A stretch of DNA of 64,000 nt from CAWCLK01 sp963796225 (lineage in GTDB: Bacteria; Actinomycetota; Nitriliruptoria; Nitriliruptorales; Nitriliruptoraceae): assembly GCA_963796225.1 (NCBI GenBank), contig CAWCLK010000030.1:1-64000 (forward strand), written 5' to 3'. Positions 8,415 to 17,810 of the stretch are shown here, one piece after another. The notes beneath the pieces are model-generated. The model worked only from the letters and a program-made list of their open reading frames with translations, made no database searches and had not been told where the DNA came from. A program made the translations under genes and the position numbers. The number at the start of each line of letters is the position of its first letter. The first letter of the stretch is position 1.

Positions 8415-9044
8415 TCAGCCCTCCGTCGGCGGGGCCATGAGCTGCCCCAGCTGGTTGGAGTTCGGGATGGTGACCTCGCGCACGAGCCAGCCGCCGTCCC
8501 CGGCCCGCTCCAGCACGAGGCTGGCGGGGAAGTTCACGGGGTCGAGGCGGTCCTGCACCTCGTCGGCGTCGTAGGTGACCGACACCACGGTGAAGACCTC
8601 GGCGATGTCGTCCTTGAGGTCCTGGACGAAGGCCTCCTCGACCTTGCCGGTGGCGCTGACGCCGTCGGCCTCGAGCTGGCTGGTCAGCTCGTTGCCGCCG
8701 AACACGAACTCGATCTCGTCCAGGAACGGCCCCGTGCCCTGGTTGCGCAGCACCTCGATCTCGTCGTCGAGCCCGTCGCTGGCGTCCCAGTTCGTCAGGT
8801 CCTGGGTGAAGGCGACGGCGGCGGCGCGGGCGGAGTCGACGCTGGCCTGCCGGTCGGCGAGGTCGCGCCAGCGCAGCGTGGCGAACACGGCGATCCCGAG
8901 GCAGACCACCGCCACGATCCACGGCAGCACGACGGCCAGTCGTGAACGGCGCGCAGGACGTGCGGGGGCCGGGGCCTCGTCGTCGCGCGGGGCGGCGACC
9001 TCGCCCTTGGGCGTGTCGGTCATGTCGGCGGGCCTCGTGGTCAT
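8415..9044 (-). CDS. Mce-associated membrane protein
   Basis: 209 residues: a charged, proline-rich cytoplasmic N-terminus, one transmembrane helix near residues 38-57 (LAVVLPWIVAVVCLGIAVFA), then an extracytoplasmic domain of NTF2-like Mas type with a conserved FTQDLTNWD region. Mce-associated proteins are usually encoded just after the mce genes and stabilise the complex. The ATG overlaps the end of the sixth MCE gene by four bases, so it is co-translated with it. Confidence 0.85.
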   Translation of the reverse strand: MTTRPADMTDTPKGEVAAPRDDEAPAPARPARRSRLAVVLPWIVAVVCLGIAVFATLRWRDLADRQASVDSARAAAVAFTQDLTNWDASDGLDDEIEVLRNQGTGPFLDEIEFVFGGNELTSQLEADGVSATGKVEEAFVQDLKDDIAEVFTVVSVTYDADEVQDRLDPVNFPASLVLERAGDGGWLVREVTIPNSNQLGQLMAPPTEG

Positions 9045-10375
9045 CGGCGACGTCTGACGATCAGCGACCCGAGGGTCGCGCTCACGGCCAAGAGTGCCAG
9101 ACCGCCGCCGGTCGCGGGCAGGGGTGCCCGGCTGCCGCCGTCACTGCTGGACGGCGACCCGCCCGGTTCGCCGATCGGGCCCGGGCCGGCCACGGGATCC
9201 ACCAGGGGTGCCCACAGGATGCCGGGGGAGGTCGGGTCGGCGGGCTGGTGGTCCGGTTGGCGGACCGCGTTCACGCCGGTGCCCCACTCGGCCGTCTGGC
9301 ACGCCGCACCGGGCTTGGTGGCCGGGGTCGGTCGCGGTTCGTCGTAGCGGTCACCCGAGCCGAGCTTGTCCAGCTCGAACTTGACGCGGGCCCACCCGAG
9401 CCCCGTGTCGGGGTCGGGCTGGATGACGAGGGGCAGGCCGAGCTGGAAGAAGAAGCGGTGGTCGTCGATCGCCCGCTGGACCTCGTCCAGCTTGGAGTCG
9501 TACAGCCGTGCCGGGGCGCCGGTGGCCGTCGACGGTCCGAGCAGCATGTCGTTGACCCGGATCAGGTCGTCGGTCAGGCACTGCACGTCGGGGCGCACGT
9601 CGACCACGAGCTGGGTGGCCTCGTCCAACAGTGACGGAGCCGTGCGCAGCAGCTCCTCGACGTTGGGGCGGTTCTCGGCCAGGACCTCGGCCAGGTCGCC
9701 GCCGCTGTCGAAGAGGTCCACGAGGTCGTCCGCGTGGTCGTCGAGCGTGGTCAGCAGCGGTTCGGAGGTGTCCAGCAGGCGTCGGAACTCGTCCTGACCG
9801 TCGAGGATGGTCTGCCCGAGGTCCAGCGAGGAGTCGTTGAGCTCCTTGATGATGTCGGTGCGACCGTCGAGGGCGACGGCGAGCTCGTGGATGATGGTCG
9901 CGGTGTTCTCGGGGCTGACCTGCTCGAACAGCTCGACGGTGTTGTCGAGCAGCGTCTGCACCGTGGTGGGCTCGACCGCTTCGTCCACGGCGATCTCGGA
10001 GCCGCGCTCCGCCGCCGTCCAGCCGTCGGCCGGGACCGGGGTCAGCTCGACGGCCTGCTCACCGATGGGGGAGCGGCGGATGATCCGGACGCGGGCCGTG
10101 TCGGGGACGTGGAACTGGGGCTGGACGGCGAAGCGCAGGCGCACGCCGCCGTCGACCAGCTCGGCGTTCGACACGGTGCCGACGGCGCGGCCCATGACGG
10201 TGACCTCCTGGCGCGGCAGCACACCGCCGGCATCCGGGATGACCACGGAGACGTCGTAGGTGTCGTCCAGGAACAGGCCACTGGCGAAGGTCGCCAGGGC
10301 GAGGGTGACGATCCCGACGCCGAACAGGATGAACGCGACGACGTTGGTCCCGACGCGAAGGCTGATGCCACGCAT
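9041..10375 (-). CDS. MCE-family protein (sixth, MceF position) with LPxTG-like wall anchor
   Basis: 444 residues from the ATG at 10375, which has a GGAGGAC ribosome site; a longer in-frame start at 10417 lacks one. A signal-anchor helix lies at about 9-33, then an MCE domain (YDVSVVIPDAGGVLPRQEV, then VGTVSNAEL) and a long helical region. The C-terminus is unusual: a Pro/Gly/Ser-rich spacer leads to LPATG at 419-423, a hydrophobic stretch and a terminal RRRR. That is the layout of a sortase sorting signal, and it suggests covalent attachment to the wall as well as membrane anchoring. Confidence 0.9.
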   Translation of the reverse strand: MRGISLRVGTNVVAFILFGVGIVTLALATFASGLFLDDTYDVSVVIPDAGGVLPRQEVTVMGRAVGTVSNAELVDGGVRLRFAVQPQFHVPDTARVRIIRRSPIGEQAVELTPVPADGWTAAERGSEIAVDEAVEPTTVQTLLDNTVELFEQVSPENTATIIHELAVALDGRTDIIKELNDSSLDLGQTILDGQDEFRRLLDTSEPLLTTLDDHADDLVDLFDSGGDLAEVLAENRPNVEELLRTAPSLLDEATQLVVDVRPDVQCLTDDLIRVNDMLLGPSTATGAPARLYDSKLDEVQRAIDDHRFFFQLGLPLVIQPDPDTGLGWARVKFELDKLGSGDRYDEPRPTPATKPGAACQTAEWGTGVNAVRQPDHQPADPTSPGILWAPLVDPVAGPGPIGEPGGSPSSSDGGSRAPLPATGGGLALLAVSATLGSLIVRRRR

Positions 10376-10377
10376 GC

Positions 10378-11442
10378 TCAGTCCTCCTTCGTGCAGGGGT
10401 CGGGGTCGTCCCAGCACTCCTCGGGCACCGGGTAGTACGGCGGTTCTTCCGCGCGCTGGCCCGGGTTCGGCGGGGTGCAGTCGCGGCTGACGTCACCCTG
10501 CTCGTCCTGGACGCCGCAGACGATGACGTCCAGCCAGACCTGGGCCTCGCCGTTGAGCGCACCCCGGCTGAGCTGCCGGGTGTACAGCGGGCCGACCTCG
10601 AGCAGCTCGTCGATGGAGCCGTTGGCCTCCTGGACCTCCTGCAGCAGCTTGCGCAGGCGGCGGACGAAGTTGTGGACCTCGTCCTGGTGCCGGCCGAGGA
10701 AGTCCACGGCCTCGTCGGAGAGCACGGTGACGTCGCGCAGCGTGTCGAGCAGCTGCTCGTCCTGTTCCTGCAGTGCCGCGGTGGCGGTGCGCAGGTCCTC
10801 GAGGACGGCGGCGTTCTTCGCCGCGTTCGGCGCGTAGGCCGCCGTCACCTGGTCCAGTGCGTCGATGAGGGCCACCAGGTCGTCGGAGTTGTCGTCGAAG
10901 GTCGAGACCAGCGAGTTGACGTCGTCGACGAAGCCGGAGATCAGCTCGGACCGGCCGCCGAAGGCCTCCGCCCCGACCTCGATGGTGGTCCGCACCGCGT
11001 CGGCGCTGACGTTGACCAGCAGGCCGGAACCCGCCGCCACGAGGTCCTCGAGGTCGGTCCGGACCGAGGTCTTCTCGATCCGGGTGCCGTCCTCGATGCA
11101 GCAGGCCGGGTCGTCCGCCAGGGGCACCAGGTCGACGTAGCGCTCGCCGAGGACGCTGGTCTTGGCGAGCACGGCCTCGACGTCGGCGGGGACCGGGGCG
11201 TCGGGGTTGAGCCGCATGGCGACCAGGGCGCGGTTGTCCTCGGTCAGCTCGATGGACTCGACCAGCCCGACGTCGAGGTCGTTGAACTTGACCGAACCCT
11301 CGGGCACGAGGTCGTTGACGTCGTCGAAGGCCGCGGTTACGCGCGTCTTGGCCTCGCTGAAGGGGTTGAGCTGGGAGCAGCCCGACACGATCAGCGCCAG
11401 CACGGCGAGGAGGACGAGGGGGGAGCGGGTCCGGGTCCTCAC
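10378..11442 (-). CDS. MCE-family lipoprotein (MceE position)
   Basis: 354 residues. The N-terminus is a lipoprotein signal: RTRTR, a hydrophobic core, then the lipobox IVSGC with Cys22 as the lipid-modified residue. The MCE domain follows (TRVTAAFDDVNDLVPEGSV, then GLVESIEL). A long alpha-helical region comes next, and a Cys-containing tail (CGVQDEQG, DPCTKED) that may form disulfides outside the cell. Co-translated with both neighbours by four-base or shorter junctions. MceE proteins are typically the lipoprotein of an Mce complex. Confidence 0.9.
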   Translation of the reverse strand: MRTRTRSPLVLLAVLALIVSGCSQLNPFSEAKTRVTAAFDDVNDLVPEGSVKFNDLDVGLVESIELTEDNRALVAMRLNPDAPVPADVEAVLAKTSVLGERYVDLVPLADDPACCIEDGTRIEKTSVRTDLEDLVAAGSGLLVNVSADAVRTTIEVGAEAFGGRSELISGFVDDVNSLVSTFDDNSDDLVALIDALDQVTAAYAPNAAKNAAVLEDLRTATAALQEQDEQLLDTLRDVTVLSDEAVDFLGRHQDEVHNFVRRLRKLLQEVQEANGSIDELLEVGPLYTRQLSRGALNGEAQVWLDVIVCGVQDEQGDVSRDCTPPNPGQRAEEPPYYPVPEECWDDPDPCTKED

Positions 11443-12707
11443 TGGTCACCCCCGCTCTGCAGGCCGCCGGCCAGGGAGTCGACGACGCCGCCGACGAAGT
11501 CCTGGGCCTGCTGCCGTTCCTGCGGGGAACCCTCGATGTTGGCGGCGCCCTGCTCGAGGGTCTCGGTGAGCACGTCGCCGAGCGGGGCCGGTCCGTCGCC
11601 GGACTCGTCGGCCGGGGCGCACTGGACGATGGGCGGCAGGCAGATGGCGTCGGGCACGATGCCGTCGATGAGGCCGGTCAGCTGCTCGCACGTCTCGGTG
11701 GGCAGGCCCTCGCGGGCGCACAGTCCGCCGAGCCGGTCCTGGATGGTCTCGAGCCCGAAGTTGACGAAGTCGTCGGTGTTGTTGACCAGCGGGAGCCAGT
11801 TGCGTTCGCGGTCGACCGCGCGGCGCGCGTTCCGGAACAGCTCGGCGGAGTTGAGCAACATCGCGGAGACGTGGTCGATGTTGCGCGACGCGGTCTGGCC
11901 GAGCCGGGTCAGCGTGTCCACGTCCTTCTCCACCAGCCCGCGGTTGGTCTGCAGCAGCCGCCCCGTCTCGTCGGCGAGCCGTGCCAGCGAGGACAGCGAG
12001 CGGTCCAGCGGGACGCGCTGGTCGGCCAGTACCCGGCTGAGCTCGGCGAAGTCCTGCACCACGGTCCCGAGCTCGGTGCGGCGGGTGTTGAGGGTCTCGT
12101 TCACGCCGGACAGCTTGGAGGCCAGCCGGATGATGTCCTCGTCGTAGTCGCGCAGGACGTTGATGGCGTCCTTGGTCGACTCGAGGGTCTGGCCGAGGTT
12201 CTCGCCGTTGCCGTCGAGGACGGCGGCGAGGTTGTCGACCAGCCGCGGGAGGTCGCCGCCCTCGATGTTGTCCACGAAGTCGTTGAGGGCGTCGAGCAGC
12301 TCGTCGAACTCGGCCGGCACGTCGCCGGGCTCCTCGATCATGCCACCGGCCTCGAAGGTGGGCCCGTCCTCGTAGGCCGGGGTGAGCTGGATGTAGCGCT
12401 CGCCGAGCAGGGCGTCGGTGAGCACGACGGCGCGCACGTCGGCGGGCAGGTCGACGTCCGACTCGATCCGCATGCTGGCGACGACGGTGTCGGAGCCCTC
12501 CTCGACGTCGAGCGTGGTGACGATGCCCCGCTCGATCCCGAGGATCTGCACCGGGGAGCCGGGGAACAGGTTGAAGGTGCGGGGGAACCGGGCCTGGACC
12601 AGGTAGCCGTCCGGCGTCCCGAACGGGCCGCAGGCCGTCAGTCCCAGCGCGAGCATGGCGACGACGGCGACGAACGCGGCGACGCGGATGCGGGGGCGCG
12701 AGCTCAT
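11439..12707 (-). CDS. MCE-family lipoprotein (MceD position)
   Basis: 422 residues with a second lipoprotein signal in the same operon: lipobox LGLTAC, Cys26 at the mature end. MCE domain at about 34-115 (YLVQARFPRTFNLFPGSPV, then RGIVTTLDVEEG and LLGERYIQL). A helical domain of about 200 residues follows, then a tail with paired cysteines (LCAREGLPTETC, ICLPPIVQC). Two neighbouring lipidated MCE subunits differ from the classical mycobacterial pattern, in which usually only MceE is a lipoprotein. The start overlaps the upstream mce gene by four bases. Confidence 0.9.
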   Translation of the reverse strand: MSSRPRIRVAAFVAVVAMLALGLTACGPFGTPDGYLVQARFPRTFNLFPGSPVQILGIERGIVTTLDVEEGSDTVVASMRIESDVDLPADVRAVVLTDALLGERYIQLTPAYEDGPTFEAGGMIEEPGDVPAEFDELLDALNDFVDNIEGGDLPRLVDNLAAVLDGNGENLGQTLESTKDAINVLRDYDEDIIRLASKLSGVNETLNTRRTELGTVVQDFAELSRVLADQRVPLDRSLSSLARLADETGRLLQTNRGLVEKDVDTLTRLGQTASRNIDHVSAMLLNSAELFRNARRAVDRERNWLPLVNNTDDFVNFGLETIQDRLGGLCAREGLPTETCEQLTGLIDGIVPDAICLPPIVQCAPADESGDGPAPLGDVLTETLEQGAANIEGSPQERQQAQDFVGGVVDSLAGGLQSGGDQ

Positions 12708-13976
12708 CGTGCTCCCTCCTGGGTCGACGACAGCGCCCCGAGTCGCAGCCCCCCGCCGAAGACGGCGTCCAGGGCGCTCGTGGAGGCGGCCGGGCCGGAG
12801 CCGTCGTTGTCGGACTCCTCACCGGGCCCGGGGTCCTGCGTCGGGTTGTCCGGTCCGGGGGTCTGGTTGTAGCCGTCGCAGCTGGGGTCGGGGCCGAGCA
12901 GCTGGGTCATGGCTTCGTCGAAGGCGCTGCCGCAGCCCAGGGTGGCCTCGATGCCGACGGCGCCGAGCCCCGTGGTGAAGACGTTGCCCCACTGGCCCGT
13001 GTCCTCCTTCTCGGCGTTGAGGTAGCCGATGGAGGAGAAGCCCTCGAGCCCGACGGCCAGGTAGGGCACGGTGTGGGCGAGGTCGACCTGGTGGGCGTCG
13101 ACGACGTCGAGGGTGGTGGTCAGGTCCGCCACGACGCGGTCGATCTGGGCCCGTCGCTCGGACACGAAGTCGGCAGCGACCGTGGACGTGTTCGCGGTCT
13201 CGTCCAGCAGGCGCTCGATCTCGTCCTGCTTGGCGAGCAGCGTGTCGAGGGTGACCTGGAAGTTGTCGATGATCTCGATCACCTGGTCGTCGCGGGACTC
13301 GGCCACGTCGACCAACGCCTCGGCGCGGTCGAGGGTACGGCCGAGCTGCTCACGACGTCTCACCAGCACGTCCGAGATCTTCTGCACGCCTTCGAACAGG
13401 CGGTCGACGTCGCCTCGCTGGTCCTGGGTGATGTCGGCCAGCGAGCCGGTCAGCGCCTTCAGGGCCTCGACGTCGAGCTCCTCGAGCAGGTCCGTGGTGT
13501 CCTGGCCGAACTCGGGCAGGTCCACCAGCGTGTCGGTCTGCTCCAGGGTCACGTACGCCCCGTCCTCGAGCGCGCCGACCTTCTCGACGTGGGCGACCGA
13601 GTTGTCGGTCGGCATGACGGCGATCCCGCGCTTGCCCAGCGTGTTGGACAGGACGATCTCGATGTGGCTGTCCGCCGGCACACGGGCGTCGGTGCTCATG
13701 GCGAACTCGGCGACCACCACGGGGCCGAGGTCGGCGAACTCGGGGTTCTCGGACTGCGGGCACCTGGCTGACGTTGGTGACCTCGCCCGAGCGCACACCC
13801 GAGACGAAGACGAAGTCGCCGGACCTCAGCCCAGAGGCGTCGGTGAACTCGGCTCGGACGCGCGTGCCGCTGACCAGCACGGAGCTGCCGGTCGTCACGA
13901 TGGCGAAGCCGATGCCGCCGAGGATCAGCACGGAGGCGACCAGGCCGATGACCCACTGTGGACGTTCGATCAGCAT
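12704..13976 (-). CDS. MCE-family protein (MceC position, frameshifted)
   Basis: About 423 residues when the frame is repaired. The ATG at 13976 begins MLIERPQWVIGLVASVL, a signal-anchor helix, and continues into the MCE domain (RVRAEFTDASGLRSGDFV, then GVRSGEVTNVSQVP). A one-base insertion in the CCC run at about 13754-13763 shifts the frame; beyond it the chain resumes as QSENPEFADLGPVVVAEFAM and ends in an Asp/Gly/Pro-rich tail. The start overlaps the preceding stop as TGATG. Type and order match an internal Mce subunit. Confidence 0.88.
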
Positions 13977-15043
13977 CAGCGACCCCCCGCCTGGCGCAAC
14001 GGTGCCTGGAACAGGCTCGCGGCGTTCGACGACCCGTCGTTTCGGCGGGGCGGAAGCTCTGCCCCACGTTCGGTCGACAGCGTCTGGTAGTCGTTGGACA
14101 CGCCCACGGCGCGGACGTTGAACCACTGCCCGAGACGCGACACCCGGTGGTACACGATCACGGCGGGTGCGCGTGCCAGGATCTCGTCGAGCTCGCCGGT
14201 GTTGGACGCCAGCAGAGTCGTCGTCGACTGCAGGGCGTCGAGCGCGGCCCGCAGGTCGTCCTCGTTGGCCTCCACCAGCGTGCCGAACTCGTCCTGCAGG
14301 TCGGCGAGCGCGGTGACGGCCGTGTCGAGGGTGTCGTTGCGGCGGGCCAGGGTGTCGGTGATGGACACCAGCGAGTCCACCAGCGCCCGGATGTCCTCGT
14401 CACGCTGGGCGTACTCGTCGAGGATCGTCGAGGCGTTGTCCAGCGTTCGGCCGATGGCGTCGTCGCGGCTGGCCAGCGTCGTGGTCAGGTCGGCGGCGTC
14501 GCCGACGATCTCGCGGATCTCCTGCTCGCGACCGACGATGGAGTCCTCCAGCGCCTGCAGGACCTCGTTCTGCAGGCTGGGGTCGAGCGCGTCGACGAAG
14601 GGGGTGACGCGCTGCAGGAACGCGCCGATGGAGGTCGGGGAGCGCGTGTGGTCGTTGGGGAAGTCGATCTGCTCGTCGCCGGACGCCAGCACGTCGGACT
14701 CGCCGGGTTCGACGTAGAGGAACCGCAGCCCGAACGTGTCGCGCCAGCGCACCACGATCGTGGAGTCCTCGGGGATCTCGACGTCGTCGTTGACCTCGAA
14801 GTCCACGAGTGCGGCGCCGCCGTCGTCGACGCGGATCCCGGTGACCTTGCCGACCGTGACGCCGGAGACCTTGACGTTGTCGTTGGGCAGCAGGCCGGAC
14901 ACGTCGTCGAACCGAGCCGTGTACGCGGTCCGGTCGGCCCCCAGGCTGATGTTGCCGAGGGTGATCGTCAGCCAACCGGCGAAGAGCAGGCAGACGACGC
15001 CGAACACGATGAAGCGCAGCAGGGGCGCACCTTCACGTCCCAT
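13976..15043 (-). CDS. MCE-family protein (MceB position)
   Basis: 355 residues from the ATG at 15043, which overlaps the preceding mce stop as TGATG. A signal-anchor helix at about 8-30 (LLRFIVFGVVCLLFAGW) is followed by an MCE domain (YTARFDDVSGLLPNDNVKV, then VGKVTGIRVDDGGA). A long helical rod of periodic Asp/Leu heptads comes next (about 140-300), of the kind that forms the tunnel in Mce hexamers. Longer in-frame starts exist but fall inside the upstream gene and lack a ribosome site. Confidence 0.92.
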   Translation of the reverse strand: MGREGAPLLRFIVFGVVCLLFAGWLTITLGNISLGADRTAYTARFDDVSGLLPNDNVKVSGVTVGKVTGIRVDDGGAALVDFEVNDDVEIPEDSTIVVRWRDTFGLRFLYVEPGESDVLASGDEQIDFPNDHTRSPTSIGAFLQRVTPFVDALDPSLQNEVLQALEDSIVGREQEIREIVGDAADLTTTLASRDDAIGRTLDNASTILDEYAQRDEDIRALVDSLVSITDTLARRNDTLDTAVTALADLQDEFGTLVEANEDDLRAALDALQSTTTLLASNTGELDEILARAPAVIVYHRVSRLGQWFNVRAVGVSNDYQTLSTERGAELPPRRNDGSSNAASLFQAPLRQAGGR

Positions 15044-16095
15044 CAGTTGCCCCCTGCCTGGGTCCCGAGGCTCGCTCCACCGCTCGACGTCAGCGGTTCG
15101 AACAGCGGCCCGAGCAGGCCCTCGAGGGCCTCGGCGGGGTCGAGGAAGATCTTGAAGGGCACGTAGATGGTCTCGTCGTCCAGGAACGGGGAGGGCCGGG
15201 ACTGGGCCTCGGCGAAGATCGTGAGGCCCTCGATGATGCTGCTGACCGAGTCCACGTTGCGCTCGAGGAAGGCGCCGACCACGTCGCCGTCGTCCAGCAG
15301 GGTGTCGAACCGACCCTCGTCGACGTTGATCCACTGGGCCGTCGTCAGGGCGAAGGAGCTCAGCGCCTCCAGGTTGGTGTCGATCTCGTCCGCGCGTTCC
15401 GACAGGATCGCCACGGCGGGCGGCAGGTTGCGGTTGAGCCGGTCGAAGGCGTCCGGCCCACGTTCGAGCTGGTTCGACAGGCTGGTCAGCAGGCGGGCGT
15501 TGCGCAGGGCGTCGTCGCTGATCGAGGTGCCGAAGCGGGCGAGCTCGGCGTTGACCTCGAGGGTCTTCGCGATGGTCTCGCCCTCGCCCTCGAGCGACGC
15601 GGTGGCGTCGAACAGCGTGGCCAGGTCGCCCTCGTCGATGCCCGCGAGCAGCGGCTGCAGGGTCTGGAGCACGTCCTCGACCTCGGTCAGACCGCCGGTG
15701 GCCTCGACCACGTCGCCCTCCTGCAGGAACGGGGGGTCGCCGAAGGCCTCGAGGGGATAGCCCAGGTCGATCTGCTTCTCGCCGAAGAACGTCTTCGGGG
15801 TGATGGTGACCTCGAGATCGTGAGCGGGGATCTGCACGCCCGGGTCGAGCCGCGCCTGCAGCACGGGCATGCCCTGGTCGTCGAGGCGGACGTCGACGAC
15901 GCGGCCGACGGTCACGCCCCGCACCTTGACGTCGGTGCCGGACTGGGTGCCGATGCCGGCCTCGGAGACCTCGATGAGCACGTCGGTGCTTCCCGGCGCG
16001 CGGGCGAAGCGCCAGTTGAAGCCGAGGGCGGCCGCGGCGATGACCGCGATGAGCATCGCGGTCCCGGCGATGCGGCGGGCGACGACGGAGTTCAC
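15043..16095 (-). CDS. MCE-family protein (MceA position)
   Basis: 350 residues, first of six consecutive MCE genes. Signal anchor at about 9-27, MCE domain at about 37-115 (VLIEVSEAGIGTQSGTDV, then VTVGRVVDVRLDDQG and FFGEKQIDLGYP) and a helical C-terminal domain ending in a Gly-rich tail. Located 10 bases after the second YrbE permease gene, as in canonical yrbEAB-mceABCDEF operons. The six subunits are expected to form a heterohexameric lipid tunnel across the envelope. Confidence 0.92.
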   Translation of the reverse strand: MNSVVARRIAGTAMLIAVIAAAALGFNWRFARAPGSTDVLIEVSEAGIGTQSGTDVKVRGVTVGRVVDVRLDDQGMPVLQARLDPGVQIPAHDLEVTITPKTFFGEKQIDLGYPLEAFGDPPFLQEGDVVEATGGLTEVEDVLQTLQPLLAGIDEGDLATLFDATASLEGEGETIAKTLEVNAELARFGTSISDDALRNARLLTSLSNQLERGPDAFDRLNRNLPPAVAILSERADEIDTNLEALSSFALTTAQWINVDEGRFDTLLDDGDVVGAFLERNVDSVSSIIEGLTIFAEAQSRPSPFLDDETIYVPFKIFLDPAEALEGLLGPLFEPLTSSGGASLGTQAGGN

Positions 16096-16105
16096 GTGGT
16101 CCCCC

Positions 16106-16969
16106 TCACCCGGCGATCTTGATCGTGTTGCTGCCCACCGGCCAGAACAGCAGCGACATCACCATGTTCAGCACGACCACGGCGGAGATGCTGGCGCGGA
16201 TCGCCCGGCCGACGGCCACGCCCACGCCCGCGGGACCGCCCTTGGCGTAGAAGCCGTAGTAGGTGTGGATCAGCACGACCACGACGGTGAACACGATTGC
16301 CTTGATCAGGCTGTACACGATGTCGACCACCGGGAGGAACAGGTCGAAACGCGCGTCGTAGGCACCGGGGGAGATCGTGAAGAACCCCGTGGCGATGATG
16401 CGTGTGGCCACGAAGGACATGAACAGCGCGAACAGGTACAGGGGCAGGACCGGGATCAGCGCCGCCCAGATGCGGGTGGAGACCAGGTACGGGATCGGAC
16501 GCACGCCGATGACCTCGAGCGCGGCGATCTCCTCGGAGATGCGCTGGGCGCCGATCTCGGCGGTGAAGCCCGCCCCGATCTTGGCGGCCAGGGCCACGCC
16601 GGCGATCAGGGGCGTGATCTCGCGGACGTTGGCGAAGGAGGCGACCAGGCCGATGTAGGCCTCGGCACCGATGGCGCCCAGGCCGGCCACGCCCTCCAGG
16701 CCCACGGCGCTGCCGGTGAAGAACGCCAGCGCCCCGACCACGAACAGCAGGCCGCCACCGATCACCCAGGACCCGGCGCCGACGACGATGTCGGAGACCT
16801 GGGGGAGGATGACCGAGCGCGTCCACTTCAGGCAGTAGCCCATGCCGGCCAGGCCCTCGCCCCAGAACCGGATCTGGTCCCAGAACTCGGCGAAGGGCTG
16901 CAGCGGGCGGGAGGCCGTCGTGGCGACACGGCGGTCCAGGCTGCTCGGGCCAGCGCTGGCTGAGGCCAT
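16106..16969 (-). CDS. MlaE/YrbE-type ABC transporter permease (second, YrbEB position)
   Basis: 287 residues with about five to six hydrophobic helices and the MlaE core: GFTAEIGAQRISEEIAALEV, which contacts the ATPase, and VIGVRPIPYLVSTRIWA. A 30-residue hydrophilic N-terminus precedes the fold. It pairs with the YrbEA-type permease upstream and MceG as the membrane part of a lipid importer. The 75-base gap to the upstream permease is G-rich and looks non-coding. Confidence 0.93.
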   Translation of the reverse strand: MASASAGPSSLDRRVATTASRPLQPFAEFWDQIRFWGEGLAGMGYCLKWTRSVILPQVSDIVVGAGSWVIGGGLLFVVGALAFFTGSAVGLEGVAGLGAIGAEAYIGLVASFANVREITPLIAGVALAAKIGAGFTAEIGAQRISEEIAALEVIGVRPIPYLVSTRIWAALIPVLPLYLFALFMSFVATRIIATGFFTISPGAYDARFDLFLPVVDIVYSLIKAIVFTVVVVLIHTYYGFYAKGGPAGVGVAVGRAIRASISAVVVLNMVMSLLFWPVGSNTIKIAG

Positions 16970-17044
16970 CGGCGAGCTCCTCTTGGGTCGGGGGTCGGGG
17001 GTCGGGGTGAAGGTCGGGCGGGGGGTGGTGCGGGGCCGGGGCGG

Positions 17045-17810
17045 TCAGATCTTGGCCGGCACCAGGTTGAAGTACAGGGCGGTCATGATGAGGTTCACCA
17101 GGAACAGCACGATGAAGGTCAGCACCACGGCCTTGTTGACCGCGTCGCCGACCGCCTTGGGACCCCCGCGGACGTTGTAGCCGTAGTGGCAGCTGATGGC
17201 GGCGGCCAGGTACCCGAACACGGCGGCCTTGGCCAGCGACGAGTAGAAGTCCGGCAGGTAGCCCAGCTCGGTGAACGAGGCGAAGTAGGCGCCGCTGGTG
17301 CCCCCCTGGACGGGCACCGCCATGACCCAGCCGCCGGCGATGCCGGCGACCGAGACGACGCTGACGAGCAGGATGGCCACGAGGCTGGCCGCGGCCAGGC
17401 GGGGCAGCACGAGCCGGTGGATCGGGTCGACGCCCATGACCTCCATGGCGTCGAGCTCGGACCGGATGCGGCGTGAGCCGAGGTCGGCGGTCATGGCCGA
17501 GCCGCCCGCGCCGGCGATCAGCAGTGCCGTCGCCACGGGGGCGGACTCGCGCACGATGCCCACGATCATCGTCGCGCCGATGTGGGACTCGGCGCCGATC
17601 TGGGTGAAGAACGACCCGACGTGCAGGGCCAGGATCACCCCGAACGGGCAGGGAGATGAAGATCAGGGGGACGACCGTCACCTTGGAGATGAACCAGCAC
17701 TGCTGGATGAACTCGGTGAAGGGGAAGCCCTTGCGGATCGCGAGGGGACCGTCCACGGCCAGCGCCGTCACGCCACCGAGCGTCTCGAACCCGTTCTTGA
17801 CGCTGGGCAT
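17045..17810 (-). CDS. MlaE/YrbE-type ABC transporter permease (first, YrbEA position; frameshifted)
   Basis: About 254 residues after repair. The N-terminus MPSVKNGFETLGGVTALAVD leads to KVTVVPLIFISLP. One extra base at about 17643-17649 then breaks the frame, which continues as FGVILALHVGSFFTQIGAES and the MlaE core GSRRIRSELDAMEVMGVDPI. ATG 17810 is preferred over a GTG at 17819 because GGGAGGAG sits eight bases upstream of the ATG and overlaps the GTG. First gene of the Mce operon. Confidence 0.88.
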
